A stretch of 64,000 nt of DNA from Bordetella sp. 02P26C-1 (GTDB taxonomy: Bacteria > Pseudomonadota > Gammaproteobacteria > Burkholderiales > Burkholderiaceae_B), in NCBI RefSeq assembly GCF_009763255.1, contig NZ_WSJB01000025.1, positions 62,001-126,000 on the forward strand, written 5' to 3'. The translations under genes were made by a program, and so were the position numbers. The notes beneath the pieces were generated by a model. That model made no database searches, was not told the origin of the DNA, and saw only the letters and a list, made by a program, of their open reading frames with translations. Shown piece by piece: positions 26,611 through 36,402 of this stretch (its first letter is position 1; each line of letters starts with the position of its first letter).

Positions 26611-27972
26611 ATGGCCAAGCCTCGAACCGTCTACGTCTGCGCCGAATGCGGCGGCACTACTCCCAAATGGCAGGGCAAATGCCCGCATTGCGCTGCCTGG
26701 AATACCCTCGAAGAAACCGTCGAGTCCGCAAGTCCCACCGCGGCCTCGCATCGTTACGCGCCGCTGGCCGCTTCGACGCCAGTGCGTACCCTCGCCGATA
26801 TCGAACCCCGCGAAACGCCGCGTCAGCCCACCGGTCTGGATGAGTTCGACCGCGTTTTGGGGGGTGGCTTGGTGGCGGGGGCCGTGGTCCTTATCGGTGG
26901 CGATCCCGGCATCGGGAAATCCACGTTGTTGCTGCAGGCCCTGGCTGCCATGTCGGCCAATTCACGCGTGCTCTATGTGACCGGCGAAGAATCCGCCGAA
27001 CAAGTCGCACTGCGCGCGCGTCGTCTGGGCGTTCCGACCGGCAATGTCAGTTTGTTGGCCGAAATTCGTCTGGAATCCATCCAGGCGGCGGTGTCCGAGC
27101 AGCGTCCCACCGTCGCGGTCATCGACTCTATTCAAACGCTCTATAGCAGCGAACTGACGGCCGCACCCGGCTCGGTATCGCAGGTCCGGGAATGCGCCGC
27201 GCAGCTTACCCGCCTGGCCAAGCAAACCGGCATCTCCATCGTCATGATCGGTCACGTCACCAAGGACGGCGCGCTCGCCGGTCCACGCGTGCTCGAACAT
27301 ATTGTGGATACCGTGCTGTACTTCGAGGGTGATACGCATTCCTCGTTTCGCCTGGTGCGTGCCTTCAAGAACCGATTTGGCGCGGTCAATGAGCTTGGCG
27401 TTTTCGCCATGACAGACCGTGGCCTGCGTGGCGTGGCCAACCCATCGGCATTGTTCCTCTCGCAACACGAACAGCAGGTCTCCGGTTCCTGCGTGATGGC
27501 CACGCAAGAGGGCACCCGCCCGTTGCTGGTCGAAATCCAGGCGCTGGTAGACAGCTCGCATGCCCCGAATCCGCGCCGACTGACAGTCGGTCTGGAAGGC
27601 AACCGTCTCGCCATGCTGCTCGCCGTGCTGCATCGTCACGCTGGCGTGTCCACGTTCGATCAAGATGTGTTCGTCAATGCCGTGGGCGGCGTGCGGATCA
27701 CGGAGCCGGCGGCCGACCTTCCCGTGCTGCTGGCGATTATGTCTTCCTTGCGCGACAGGCCCTTGCCGCGCGGGTTGATCGCCTTTGGCGAAGTCGGTTT
27801 GGCAGGTGAAATCCGGCCCGCGCCGCGTGGACAAGAACGACTGCGCGAGGCCGCCAAGCTGGGCTTTAGCGTGGCCCTGATCCCGAAAGCCAACGCCCCC
27901 CGTCAGCCCATCGAGGGTCTGGAAATTTGGGCCGTCGATCGCCTCGACTCGGCCATGGAAAAGCTGCGCTAA
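26611..27972 (+). CDS. radA: DNA repair protein RadA
   Basis: 453-aa RecA-like ATPase that promotes branch migration in recombination repair. N-terminal zinc finger C10-x2-C13-x10-C24-x2-C27, Walker A G-G-D-P-G-I-G-K-S-T, the signature K-N-R-F-G, and a C-terminal Lon-protease-like domain lacking its catalytic Ser/Lys pair as usual. Standard length; start ATG gives the conserved M-A-K-P-R-T-V-Y-V-C-A-E-C. Confidence 0.95.
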   Translation: MAKPRTVYVCAECGGTTPKWQGKCPHCAAWNTLEETVESASPTAASHRYAPLAASTPVRTLADIEPRETPRQPTGLDEFDRVLGGGLVAGAVVLIGGDPGIGKSTLLLQALAAMSANSRVLYVTGEESAEQVALRARRLGVPTGNVSLLAEIRLESIQAAVSEQRPTVAVIDSIQTLYSSELTAAPGSVSQVRECAAQLTRLAKQTGISIVMIGHVTKDGALAGPRVLEHIVDTVLYFEGDTHSSFRLVRAFKNRFGAVNELGVFAMTDRGLRGVANPSALFLSQHEQQVSGSCVMATQEGTRPLLVEIQALVDSSHAPNPRRLTVGLEGNRLAMLLAVLHRHAGVSTFDQDVFVNAVGGVRITEPAADLPVLLAIMSSLRDRPLPRGLIAFGEVGLAGEIRPAPRGQERLREAAKLGFSVALIPKANAPRQPIEGLEIWAVDRLDSAMEKLR

Positions 27973-28014
27973 AAACATCATGCCGTTCTCGTACGCATTC
28001 GCCGGGACTCTCAC

Positions 28015-28791
28015 ATGAGTCTGTGGATCATCGCGGCCTGCCTCGCTAGCGGCGCACTCATCGGGTTCCTGGGCGGTGTACTGGGCATAGGCGGGGGTCT
28101 GATCGCGATTCCGGCGTTGGTTTTGCTCATGGACATGCCCCAGCAGCTGGCGCAAGGCACGGCTCTGATCATGGTGCTGCCCACCATCATCATGGCCGTA
28201 CGTAAATACAATCAAAAAGTCCCCATCGATCCGCGTGTGGCCGCTGCGGGTGCGCTGGGGGCGGTAGCCTTCACGTGGCTCGGCGCCCGGCTTGCGCTTG
28301 GTATTGCGTCCAGCACGCTGCGCGTGAGTTTTGCCATTTTTCTGTTCTTTGTCGCCGTGTTTTACGTCTATCGCATGGTGCGGCCCCCGCGTCCGCTGCA
28401 TGCGAACGAGGTGCCAAGACGCGCCGCGCCGGCGCTCACGCCTCGCCGGTCAGCGGCGCTAGGGATGTTGTGCGGCACATTCGGCGGATTTTTCGGAGTG
28501 GGGGGTGCGGTGCTATGCGTGCCGATCCTGACGGCCGGTTTTCGCCTGTCGCAAACCGCCGCACAGGCCTTGGCCTTGACCATGGTCATACCTGGCTCCA
28601 CCATCGCGTTGATCACCTACAGCTGGGCAGGGCAGGCCAATGGCTGGGTCGGCATCCCGCTGGCGCTCGGCAGCCTCGCTTTCGTCCCCGTTGGGGTGCG
28701 CTTGGCGTATCGCATGCCGGACCGCCATTTACGCGGATGCTTTGCCGCGATGTTGTTCGTGACCGTGGGATTGCTGATTTATCAGGCGTGA
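28015..28791 (+). CDS. TSUP (TauE/SafE) family sulfite/sulfonate-type exporter
   Basis: 258-aa membrane protein with about eight helices. The TauE/SafE repeat occurs twice: G-F-L-G-G-V-L-G-I-G-G-G-L-I-A-I-P in the first half and G-M-L-C-G-T-F-G-G-F-F-G-V-G-G-A-V-L-C-V-P in the second. Members move sulfite, sulfonates or organosulfur compounds; which one cannot be told. Convergent with the MATE gene 10 bp away. Confidence 0.9.
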   Translation: MSLWIIAACLASGALIGFLGGVLGIGGGLIAIPALVLLMDMPQQLAQGTALIMVLPTIIMAVRKYNQKVPIDPRVAAAGALGAVAFTWLGARLALGIASSTLRVSFAIFLFFVAVFYVYRMVRPPRPLHANEVPRRAAPALTPRRSAALGMLCGTFGGFFGVGGAVLCVPILTAGFRLSQTAAQALALTMVIPGSTIALITYSWAGQANGWVGIPLALGSLAFVPVGVRLAYRMPDRHLRGCFAAMLFVTVGLLIYQA

Positions 28792-28801
28792 TCCGTGGCC
28801 G

Positions 28802-30205
28802 TCACGCGCCGCGGAAATTGCGCACGACTTTCCAGAACCACGCATGCAGCAGCACAGCCGAAAACGCCAGCCCCAGCATGGCCATCAGCCACATCGTGCC
28901 GGCGCCTTGCGGCGATCCGGGCAAGATCAGCGTGCGCAAGCCATCAAGCATTCCGCGCCCAGGCCCAAAACCCAGCCACCAACCACCCAGCAACCCTAGC
29001 CCAGCCAACGCGACCACTTGCAGCAACAGCGGCACCACCGCGACTTTATAGGCGCGCAACACATACGAGTTAATACACTGCATGGAGTCCGCCAAGTGAA
29101 ACAGCGGGATGATCGTCAGCAGCGTACTCGCCACGGCTGCGACTTCTGGATCGTCCGTATAGGCAGCCAGAATGAGAGGCTGGCCCACCAGCAGCACGGC
29201 GGCCGTCAATACCGCCCCGATCAGCCCTAGCGCCATGCCGGCCAAGCTGTGGCGTCGCGCCAGGACCAAGTCGCCCGCGCCGATCGATTGCGCGGCCAAG
29301 GCCGCCGTCGCCACGCCCAGCGCCATCGGCATCATGTAGCACAGCGCCGCCAGGTTCGACATGATCTGATGGCCGCCGCTGACATAGGTACCCTCGCGAG
29401 CCACCAGCAACGCCATAAAAGTAAAAGCCGAAACTTCCACCAGATACGAGCCGCCCATGGGCAGGCCTAGCCGTAGCAGTTCCTTCTGAGCGGCCCAGGT
29501 AGGACGCCCTAATGTCAGATGAAAACGTCGGAAGTAGGGGTCATGCGTGATCACCCATAGCCCCACGCTCAGACTGATCCAGAACGTAATTGCCGTGGCC
29601 AGCCCCGCGCCCGCCGCACCCAAGGCCGGCAGCCCCAGATTGCCGTAAATCAGTACCCAGTTCAAAAATGCCTTGATTCCGACCGCCACCAGATTGATGG
29701 TCATCACAACCTTCGGTCGCGAGACCGCCGTGCCCAACGCATAAATGGTGCGAAACACCAGCGCGGCTGGCAAGGCCAGCGCGAGCGCGCGTAGATAATC
29801 CGCCACGCGGGCACGCACTTCGGGTGCAACGTCACCCGAGAGCGACAGCCACATATCGGGAAACATCATCAGCACGGCGCCCGCGAGCGCCAGTCCCAGC
29901 GCCAGCCACACACCCTGACCCCAGGCGCGTCCCACCTCATCAAAGCGCCCCGCGCCAAAATGCTGAGCCTGGATCGGGATCAACGCATGGACCACGCCCA
30001 TCAGTCCCACGAACACCGTGATGTACACCGAGATCGACAGGGACATCGCGGCCAGGTCCGCCGCACTGGCATGTCCCGTCATCGCCGTGTCCAGCACGCC
30101 GAAGGCAATCCCCGCCCATTGGCTCACCAGCACGGGCCAAGCTTGCCGGGCGATACCCGACATCGAAGCGCCAAAGCCTTTAGTCGTGGGAGCCGCGGCG
30201 TTCAT
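28802..30205 (-). CDS. MATE family efflux transporter
   Basis: 467-aa, twelve-helix multidrug/toxin exporter of the NorM type, driven by Na+ or H+. The repeated MatE halves are recognisable (about 20-200 and 245-420), including A-G-I-A-F-G-V-L-D-T-A-M-T-G-H in helix 1. Its ATG overlaps the upstream membrane glycosyltransferase-like gene by 4 bp (ATGA), so the two are made together. That coupling raises the possibility that this MATE protein moves a lipid-linked or glycosylated product, an inference from position only. Confidence 0.9.
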   Translation of the reverse strand: MNAAAPTTKGFGASMSGIARQAWPVLVSQWAGIAFGVLDTAMTGHASAADLAAMSLSISVYITVFVGLMGVVHALIPIQAQHFGAGRFDEVGRAWGQGVWLALGLALAGAVLMMFPDMWLSLSGDVAPEVRARVADYLRALALALPAALVFRTIYALGTAVSRPKVVMTINLVAVGIKAFLNWVLIYGNLGLPALGAAGAGLATAITFWISLSVGLWVITHDPYFRRFHLTLGRPTWAAQKELLRLGLPMGGSYLVEVSAFTFMALLVAREGTYVSGGHQIMSNLAALCYMMPMALGVATAALAAQSIGAGDLVLARRHSLAGMALGLIGAVLTAAVLLVGQPLILAAYTDDPEVAAVASTLLTIIPLFHLADSMQCINSYVLRAYKVAVVPLLLQVVALAGLGLLGGWWLGFGPGRGMLDGLRTLILPGSPQGAGTMWLMAMLGLAFSAVLLHAWFWKVVRNFRGA

Positions 30206-31932
30206 CGTGATTGGTCGATACGCAGCAGACGGAAGATCTCATGACGGTCCGCGCGCCGCCCACCGCGCCACAACTCCGTCGCGCCTTCGCTAAAGGCGGC
30301 CTGGCCGTCGCGCAGCCGTTCGCGCGTCGTCTGCTGTAACACCAAAGCGCAGCGCGAGTCATAGCTCAGCGTCAGATTATCGAAAATCAGTAACGAAGCA
30401 CGCTGCCCGCTACCCACGCTCAATCCGCGTACGCACTCGCCCGGCCGGCGATGCTGGTCGAGCGCCGTTTTCAGTTCTGCCGACACATCGCGATAGCTAC
30501 GCGCATAGTCCACAGCCGGCTGCCACAGCAATACCAGCAAAATCCAAGTCGCTGTCAGGCCGCTGGCCGACAGCACCGTCCCGCGCCATAGCGCCAGCGG
30601 CTTCGAGCGCAAGCGCCAGGCCACCAGAACGGTCCAGGCCGCGGTCACGATCAACGCCAGGGCAAACGCGAACCACGAAATCGTAGGCTCGTAGCCCGTC
30701 GTCTGGCGCGCGATATTGCGCGCGATCTGCGCCGGCCACCCGAAGTGCAGCGCGATCCATCCCAGCCAGGCGGTGGCGACCGTCAGCGAAAAGCACATGA
30801 TGGCGAACCAGTCCAGCGTGTTCACCACACCGCGCCGCAACGTCGGCAGCGAAAACGCACCCAGGATCGCGCAGGGCACAACCAGCAATATGTATTCCGC
30901 CTCAGTCGGCTCCGACAGGAACACCAGCTCGCCCGCTGCAAAGAGCGCCAACCCCAAAGCCAACCAGATATGTGGCGCGAAAACCCAATCGCGCCACCGC
31001 CACACCGCCAGCAACGCCAACGGCCAGGTCGGCCACAAATACCAAGGCAGATCCCTTGCGGTCCTGCCAATATCCGACCAGCTAGGCCAGCTGAACGAGG
31101 CCAGATTCCAAGTCTTCCAATTGTCGATCCAGTAGCTGCTGCCGTGTGACGCCGGTATCCACCACGCCAGGATCAGCACCGCTGCCACGGCAATCGCCCC
31201 CGCCAGCCAATAGCGCCTCGCCCACAACGCACTACGGGGAGCAAAAGCGACCAGCGTACCCAGCATAATCGGCAGGGCGCCGACCCACCCCCGGGTCAAA
31301 AACGCGGCCGCCAGCGCCACGCCCAGCGTGATCACGCCCGACAGCGGCCGATCCAGCGTGCGTGCCATGCCGTAGAACGCCAATGCTTGCCACGCCATAA
31401 TGGCCGGCACCACTGACGTCTCATGGGTGCGTTGCAGAATCCCGACGGTCGCCAGCAGCAACAACAGCGCCGCGTCGGCCAGCATGCGGCCATAGTCGCG
31501 CGGTGCTGGTTCTCCGCCAAACGGCAGCGCCAGCGGCTGCGCCTCCGCGCGGCGTCCAACCAGATAGGTACCGTACCAAACACTGACCGTCGTGATACCG
31601 AACCACAATAAATTCGGTAGCCGCCCCGCCGTGATCTCACCCAGCCAGGGGCCGAACAGTGCGATGCAAACGGCTCCTGCCCAAGTTAGCAGCGGCCCTT
31701 CCTGCGCGAACGCAAGCTGCCCCACCTGCGGCAGCAGCCAAGTCGATCCGCCTTCCCGAAACGCCGTGATCATGGTGGCCAATCCCACCGCGTCCTCGGT
31801 CTTCCAAGGGTCGCGCATGAACAGGCCAGCGAGGATATAGGCCAGCGACAAGCCCAGCAGGACTAGCCGCGGTAACTTGGCAGTCGCCGAGGCGGTGAGT
31901 CGGGCCGGAGTAGAGCGCGAAATGGGAGACAC
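30202..31932 (-). CDS. ArnT/PMT-like membrane glycosyltransferase (GT39-like)
   Basis: About 576-aa polytopic protein with 11-13 hydrophobic helices. After TM1, the loop F-M-R-D-P-W-K-T-E-D-A-V-G carries the acidic residues expected of GT-C enzymes, and the next loop has P-Q-V-G-Q-L-A-F-A-Q-E-G-P-L-L-T-W. A soluble tail of about 90 aa follows the last helix. Such enzymes transfer a sugar from a polyprenyl phosphate in the periplasm, e.g. to lipid A or protein. No ATG is available before TM1: the start is GTG 31932 or TTG 31974, neither with a good site. Coupled by ATGA to the MATE gene. Confidence 0.75.
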   Translation of the reverse strand: MSPISRSTPARLTASATAKLPRLVLLGLSLAYILAGLFMRDPWKTEDAVGLATMITAFREGGSTWLLPQVGQLAFAQEGPLLTWAGAVCIALFGPWLGEITAGRLPNLLWFGITTVSVWYGTYLVGRRAEAQPLALPFGGEPAPRDYGRMLADAALLLLLATVGILQRTHETSVVPAIMAWQALAFYGMARTLDRPLSGVITLGVALAAAFLTRGWVGALPIMLGTLVAFAPRSALWARRYWLAGAIAVAAVLILAWWIPASHGSSYWIDNWKTWNLASFSWPSWSDIGRTARDLPWYLWPTWPLALLAVWRWRDWVFAPHIWLALGLALFAAGELVFLSEPTEAEYILLVVPCAILGAFSLPTLRRGVVNTLDWFAIMCFSLTVATAWLGWIALHFGWPAQIARNIARQTTGYEPTISWFAFALALIVTAAWTVLVAWRLRSKPLALWRGTVLSASGLTATWILLVLLWQPAVDYARSYRDVSAELKTALDQHRRPGECVRGLSVGSGQRASLLIFDNLTLSYDSRCALVLQQTTRERLRDGQAAFSEGATELWRGGRRADRHEIFRLLRIDQSR

Positions 31933-32001
31933 GTAGCTAATGATACTGAGCAGTCCAGGGCCCGGGGCCCTCAAACGGGATGGAGGGGAGCGTCAAGGAA
32001 A

Positions 32002-32030
32002 AAAAAACAGCCCGAAGGCTGCTTTTTTTC
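32002..32030 (-). terminator. Rho-independent terminator after rpmE2
   Basis: Stem CAGCC / GGCTG with a CGAA loop (32008-32021), flanked by a T run on each strand. On the minus strand the hairpin is followed by eight T, closing rpmE2 before the next gene starts; it can work in both directions. Confidence 0.8.
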
Positions 32031-32052
32031 CAGCATCTCGGAAGATGCAAGT

Positions 32053-32319
32053 TTACGACGCGGACTTGACCGTGCCAGCCGTACGGGCGAAACGCGCGCG
32101 GAATTTCTCAACGCGGCCGGTTTCGACGATACGGGTTTGCGCGCCCGTGTAGAAGGGATGCGACTCGGAGGTCACGTCGCACTTGAACAGCGGGTAGGTC
32201 TTGCCATCGAGCTCGATGGTTTCGCGGGTGTTGACCGTCGAACGCGTGACAAACTTGTTGCCCGTTTGCAGGTCCAAGAACACCACTTCGCGGTATTCGG
32301 GGTGAATGCCTTCTTTCAT
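32053..32319 (-). CDS. rpmE2: Ribosomal protein bL31, type B (zinc-free)
   Basis: 88-aa bL31[11 protein letters not shown] start, F-x-D-x-x-T-G-x-x-[11 protein letters not shown] and S-H-P-F-Y-T-G are characteristic. It lacks the C-x2-C zinc ligands of type A L31 (one isolated Cys only), so it is the C-minus form that bacteria commonly use when zinc is scarce. Start ATG 32319; the longer open frame upstream is not part of the protein. I saw no Zur-like palindrome just upstream. Confidence 0.95.
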   Translation of the reverse strand: MKEGIHPEYREVVFLDLQTGNKFVTRSTVNTRETIELDGKTYPLFKCDVTSESHPFYTGAQTRIVETGRVEKFRARFARTAGTVKSAS

Positions 32320-32431
32320 GAGTATTTCCGGTTCTTCCGGTCTTGCCGGGGGGTTAGCGGGTCGCCAGCCTGACGGGTCAAAACGCCGTAGGCCACGTAT
32401 CCAGGAAGCAACTCCGCATTCTAACATGGAC

Positions 32432-33280
32432 TCAAAGGTTTGTACGCAGCGCCCAGATCTCCGGGAACAACACCACATCCAGCATCTTGCGCAGATAGCC
32501 CACACCCGACGTGCCGCCCGTGCCGCGCTTGAATCCAATCACGCGCTCGACCGTCGTGACGTGTCGAAAACGCCACAGCCGGAATGCATCTTCCAAATCC
32601 GTGAGCTTTTCGCCCAGCTGATACAGGTCCCAGTATCGGTCTGGATTGCGATAGACCGTCAGCCAGGCGGCTTCCACCACCGGATCCGCCTGATAGGGCT
32701 GCGTCCAGTCGCGCTCGACATGGCTCTCGGGGATCATCAGCCCTTCGCGCGCCAACAGGCGCAAGGACTCGTCATACAGCGACGGGCTTTCATAAGCAGT
32801 CCGGACCGCGCCGAGCAGGTCGGCGCGGTGCGCGTGCGGCTTTAGCATTGCCGCGTTCTTGTTACCCAGCAAAAACTCAATTTGCCGGTACTGATAGCTT
32901 TGAAAACCGCTGGAGCGCGCCAGATACGGCCGCAGGGCGGAATACTCGGGCGGCGTCATCGTCGCCAGCACATCCCAGGCGTGGACCAGCTGTTCCATGA
33001 TTTTGCTCACCCGGGCCAGCATCTTGAACGTCGGAGGCAGCTGATTCTGAGACACATTGGTGATGGCCGCGCGCAGCTCATGCAGCATGAGCTTCATCCA
33101 CAGCTCGCTCGTTTGATGCTGCACGATAAACAGCATCTCGTTATGTTCGGGCGACATCGGGTGCTGAGCACCCAATAGCTCATCCAGATGCAGATAATCC
33201 CCGTAGGTCATATCGCGGGTGTAATCGAGCTGTGCGTTTTCTTGCCGAACGATGTCTTCGGGTTTGTCGGACGTGGTCAT
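32432..33280 (-). CDS. kynA: Tryptophan 2,3-dioxygenase
   Basis: Heme enzyme opening the indole ring of L-tryptophan to N-formylkynurenine, first step of the kynurenine route. 282 aa, standard bacterial TDO size. M-T-Y-G-D-Y-L-x-L-D-x-[19 protein letters not shown] (substrate and distal His region) and [17 protein letters not shown] (heme-ligand His) are all conserved. ATG 33280. It follows kynB on the same strand after 58 bp. Confidence 0.95.
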   Translation of the reverse strand: MTTSDKPEDIVRQENAQLDYTRDMTYGDYLHLDELLGAQHPMSPEHNEMLFIVQHQTSELWMKLMLHELRAAITNVSQNQLPPTFKMLARVSKIMEQLVHAWDVLATMTPPEYSALRPYLARSSGFQSYQYRQIEFLLGNKNAAMLKPHAHRADLLGAVRTAYESPSLYDESLRLLAREGLMIPESHVERDWTQPYQADPVVEAAWLTVYRNPDRYWDLYQLGEKLTDLEDAFRLWRFRHVTTVERVIGFKRGTGGTSGVGYLRKMLDVVLFPEIWALRTNL

Positions 33281-33338
33281 CGAGTCATGCCTTGTCAATA
33301 CTGACCGCCGCTCGCAAGCGGCGATACAAGGGGAACAA

Positions 33339-33968
33339 TCAGTCCAGCTCGCGCAAGATCGCGCGCACCGGGCTGGCATCGGCCTCGGACAGCGCCAGGG
33401 GCAGGGCGATCAACTCGTAATCGCCCGGTTCCACGTCATCGAGCAGCAAATTTTCCAGCACACGCAAATCGCGGCGCAGAATGACGTGATGGCTGTCCAG
33501 GGTCTTGCTCGAGGCGGGGTCAATGCTGGGCGTATCCAGCCCGATCAACACCACCCCGCGGTCAGCCAGCCATTCGATGGTATGCGGCGCATAGGCGCTA
33601 AAGTCATCCGTCCACCAGGACACCGCGGCATTGCGCGCGGTGCGTACCAGCACGCGAGGCGGCAGATCGTCCATCGCGTGTTCCAAGTGTTCGGGCAGGA
33701 TCAATGGCCCGCAGTCCAGCGCGTGAATCACGCGACAGGGGCCCAAAAAAGGTTCCAAGGACAACTGTCCGATCGCCGGCGCGCCGTTCTGGTAATGCAG
33801 CGGTGCATCGGCGTGCGCGCCAATATGCGGCGACATGGCAATCTCGCTGACATTGACCGGGCATTCCTGCGTCAGGGTCCATTTCCATTGCTGGCGATAC
33901 GGCGTGTCCCCGGGGAAAACCGGAGAGCTGGCCGAGACCGGCGGCGAAATATCCCAAAGACGTTTCAT
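33339..33968 (-). CDS. kynB: Kynurenine formamidase
   Basis: 209-aa zinc-dependent cyclase-family hydrolase that turns N-formylkynurenine into kynurenine and formate. The metal motif H48-x3-H52-x-D54 (H-I-G-A-H-A-D-A-P) is intact; W-D-I-S-P-P-V at the N-terminus and S-H-H-V-I-L-R near the C-terminus fit KynB. Start ATG 33968 after discarding 26 non-family residues. A kynureninase gene (kynU) is not next to the pair, so the route is either completed elsewhere or feeds another use. Confidence 0.95.
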   Translation of the reverse strand: MKRLWDISPPVSASSPVFPGDTPYRQQWKWTLTQECPVNVSEIAMSPHIGAHADAPLHYQNGAPAIGQLSLEPFLGPCRVIHALDCGPLILPEHLEHAMDDLPPRVLVRTARNAAVSWWTDDFSAYAPHTIEWLADRGVVLIGLDTPSIDPASSKTLDSHHVILRRDLRVLENLLLDDVEPGDYELIALPLALSEADASPVRAILRELD

Positions 33969-34042
33969 CAGGCGTGTAGGCAGAGATGACAGCAAAGCAC
34001 TGATGATACCGGCTGGTGTCTGCTGCGCGCCAGCGCTCACCC

Positions 34043-34720
34043 TCACATCATGCCCAGCTCCGCCATCGACACAACCTGGTGGCCCGCCACAATCAAATGA
34101 TCGACGAGCCGCACATCCACCAATGCGAGCGCCTGCCGCAAATGGGTGGTGAAACGCAAATCCGCGTCGCTAGGCCGCGCTATGCCCGACGGGTGGTTAT
34201 GCGCCAGTATGATCGCCGCGGCATGATGTCGCAGCGCCTCGCGCACGACCTCCCGGGGGTATACCGACGCCTGATTGAGCGTTCCGCGCGCCAGCTCGCC
34301 CGTGGCGATCAGATTAAGCTGGTTATCCAGATAAAGCGCGATGCAGTGTTCCACGGTGCGATGCCCCAGTGCGGTGCGGAAATACTGTTTGACGTGCGAG
34401 GGTTCCGACAGGACATGCTGACGCGTGAGCTGTTCCTCGGTCGCGCGCCGCGCCAGCTCGAGCACCGCCGCCAGCGAACACGCCTTGGCCGCCCCCAGCC
34501 CTGACAACGTCATCAGCTCGTCGGGCGAGGCGGAAAACAATCCGCGCAGGCCACCATAATGCTGCATCAGCAGGTTGCCCATATCAATCGCACTGCGCCC
34601 GCGCGTGCCGGTACGCAGCGCCAGGGCCAGCAACTCGGCATCGCGCAGGGATCCCGGGCCGTGGCGCAGCAGTCGCTCCCGGGGGCGTTCATGGACAGGC
34701 AGATCTACAGGTAAGCTCAT
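34043..34720 (-). CDS. radC: RadC family JAB1/MPN-like protein
   Basis: 225 aa. A helix-hairpin-helix-like region (L-M-T-L-S-G-L-G-A-A-K-A) is followed by the JAMM metalloprotease-like motif H-N-H-P-S-G-x7-S-D-A-D near residue 172. The name is historical: radC102 is a recG allele, and the true function of this family is not settled. Start ATG 34720 (MSLPVDLPVHERPRERLL). Same strand as kynB, 74 bp upstream of it. Confidence 0.92.
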   Translation of the reverse strand: MSLPVDLPVHERPRERLLRHGPGSLRDAELLALALRTGTRGRSAIDMGNLLMQHYGGLRGLFSASPDELMTLSGLGAAKACSLAAVLELARRATEEQLTRQHVLSEPSHVKQYFRTALGHRTVEHCIALYLDNQLNLIATGELARGTLNQASVYPREVVREALRHHAAAIILAHNHPSGIARPSDADLRFTTHLRQALALVDVRLVDHLIVAGHQVVSMAELGMM

Positions 34721-34903
34721 CGCGATACGGCAGAATTCGAACAACGGGCAGGATGCCAGAGACCGGCCTTCGCAGGGTCCTACGGTGCACACTTTTATCC
34801 ATCCGCAAAACTACGGTGTGACACCCCGCCGCACCGGTGCGCCAGAACGATTCGCTAAGTCGTTCTAAAATCAGGGACTACGTTCATTTATTGGTGATCC
34901 GCT

Positions 34904-35383
34904 TTGACCGCCACGCCTGATTCTTCCGCCACGCCCGTCGTCCGTCCCGACTCCTACCTGACGCTGCATTACCGCATCGTGTTGGCCTCGGGCCCGGCCG
35001 AAGGCTCGATCTTCGCCGATACCTTCGACGGCCGGCCCGCCACGCTGCAAATGGGCAGTGGCCAGTGGGCCCCCGGCCTTGAGCAGGCGCTGCTCGGACA
35101 TGCCGAAGGCGACGAGTTCAGCGTCACCCTGGAGCCGGCGCAGGCCTATGGCGATCGCAATCCCGATCTGATTCAAAAAATCACGCGCACCATGCTGGCT
35201 GAGCATGCCGGCGCCGACGCCACCTTCGAACCTGGCGATCTGGTCGAATTCGCCGCGCCCAACGGCGGCCGCTATTCGGGTGTGCTCAAGCAGCTCGAAC
35301 CCGACTGGGCCCTGTTCGATTTCAATCATCCGTTGGCGGGTACGTCGCTGCGCGTCGATGTAAATATCCTCGGAGTGCTTTAA
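34904..35383 (+). CDS. FKBP-type peptidyl-prolyl isomerase SlpA
   Basis: 159-aa SlyD/SlpA-type cis-trans isomerase. Y-L-T-L-H-Y-R-I opens the FKBP part; the insert-in-flap chaperone domain follows [10 protein letters not shown]. No C-terminal histidine-rich metal tail is present, which favours SlpA over SlyD. The start is a TTG at 34904; no ATG/GTG fits the frame before the conserved region. Its TAA overlaps the ispH ATG (TAATG), as often seen for slpA-ispH. Confidence 0.88.
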   Translation: MTATPDSSATPVVRPDSYLTLHYRIVLASGPAEGSIFADTFDGRPATLQMGSGQWAPGLEQALLGHAEGDEFSVTLEPAQAYGDRNPDLIQKITRTMLAEHAGADATFEPGDLVEFAAPNGGRYSGVLKQLEPDWALFDFNHPLAGTSLRVDVNILGVL

Positions 35384-36366
35384 TGACTGTTGCCGTCACC
35401 CACCCCGAAGCCGAAGTCGTCCTGGCGCAGCCGCGCGGCTTCTGTGCGGGCGTGGACCGCGCCATCGACATCGTCGAGCGCGCGCTCGAGCTGCATGGCG
35501 CGCCCATTTATGTCCGCCACGAAATCGTGCATAACCGCTACGTCGTCGAAGACCTGCGCAACAAAGGCGCGATCTTCATCGACGAACTCGACGAGGCCCC
35601 GTCCGGCGCGATCGTGGTGTTCTCCGCGCACGGCGTTTCCAAGGCCGTGCGTCAAGAGGCCGAGTCACGCGGTCTGCAGGTATTCGATGCGACTTGCCCG
35701 CTCGTGACCAAGGTGCATATCGAGGTCTCTCGCATGCGCGCCGCGGGCCGCGAAATCATCATGATCGGGCACAAAGGTCATCCCGAGGTCGAAGGCACGC
35801 TGGGCCAGGCGCAAGGTGGCATGTATCTGGTCGAGACCGTCGAGGACGTGGCCGAGCTGCAGGTGACCGATCCGGCAAATCTCGCCTTCGTCACCCAGAC
35901 CACGCTGTCTGTCGACGATGCGGCTGCGGTGTCTGCGGCCTTGCGCGCGCGCTTTCCGCAGATTGTCGAGCCAAAGAAAAGCGACATCTGCTATGCCACG
36001 CAAAACCGCCAGGACGCCGTCAAGATTTTGGCCCCCCAATGCGATCTGATGCTCGTGGTGGGCAGCACCAATAGTTCCAACTCCAACCGCCTGCGCGAGG
36101 TTGCCGAGCGTATCGGTATCGACGCATATCTGGTCGACGGTGCGGATTCCATCGACCCGGCGTGGCTGGTGGGACGCCAACGCATTGGCATCTCGGCGGG
36201 TGCTTCTGCCCCCGAAGTGCTGGTGCAAGAGGTCGTGCAGCGCCTGAAAGCGCTGGGCGCGGTTTCGGTTCGCACCATGCCAGGGCTCGAGGAAAACGTC
36301 GCCTTCCCGCTACCCAAAGGTCTTTCGCGTAAAGTCGCGCCAGCCCCTGACTCATCGGCCAGCTAG
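35383..36366 (+). CDS. ispH: 4-hydroxy-3-methylbut-2-enyl diphosphate reductase IspH
   Basis: Fe-S enzyme forming IPP and DMAPP, last step of the non-mevalonate route. 327 aa. The three cluster cysteines are C21 (P-R-G-F-C-A-G-V), C105 (D-A-T-C-P-L-V) and C203 ([11 protein letters not shown]); H50, H84 and H133 are the expected active-site histidines. Overlaps slpA by one base. It supplies precursors used, among others, by hpnCDE. Confidence 0.96.
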   Translation: MTVAVTHPEAEVVLAQPRGFCAGVDRAIDIVERALELHGAPIYVRHEIVHNRYVVEDLRNKGAIFIDELDEAPSGAIVVFSAHGVSKAVRQEAESRGLQVFDATCPLVTKVHIEVSRMRAAGREIIMIGHKGHPEVEGTLGQAQGGMYLVETVEDVAELQVTDPANLAFVTQTTLSVDDAAAVSAALRARFPQIVEPKKSDICYATQNRQDAVKILAPQCDLMLVVGSTNSSNSNRLREVAERIGIDAYLVDGADSIDPAWLVGRQRIGISAGASAPEVLVQEVVQRLKALGAVSVRTMPGLEENVAFPLPKGLSRKVAPAPDSSAS

Positions 36367-36402
36367 TTATCGATCATCGGTCATTGCATGGAAGGAGACA
36401 TC

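Noticed and set aside
32320..32431. Zur box ahead of the zinc-free L31 gene
   Set aside because: No AT-rich palindrome resembling the ZIP-gene operator lies in this interval.
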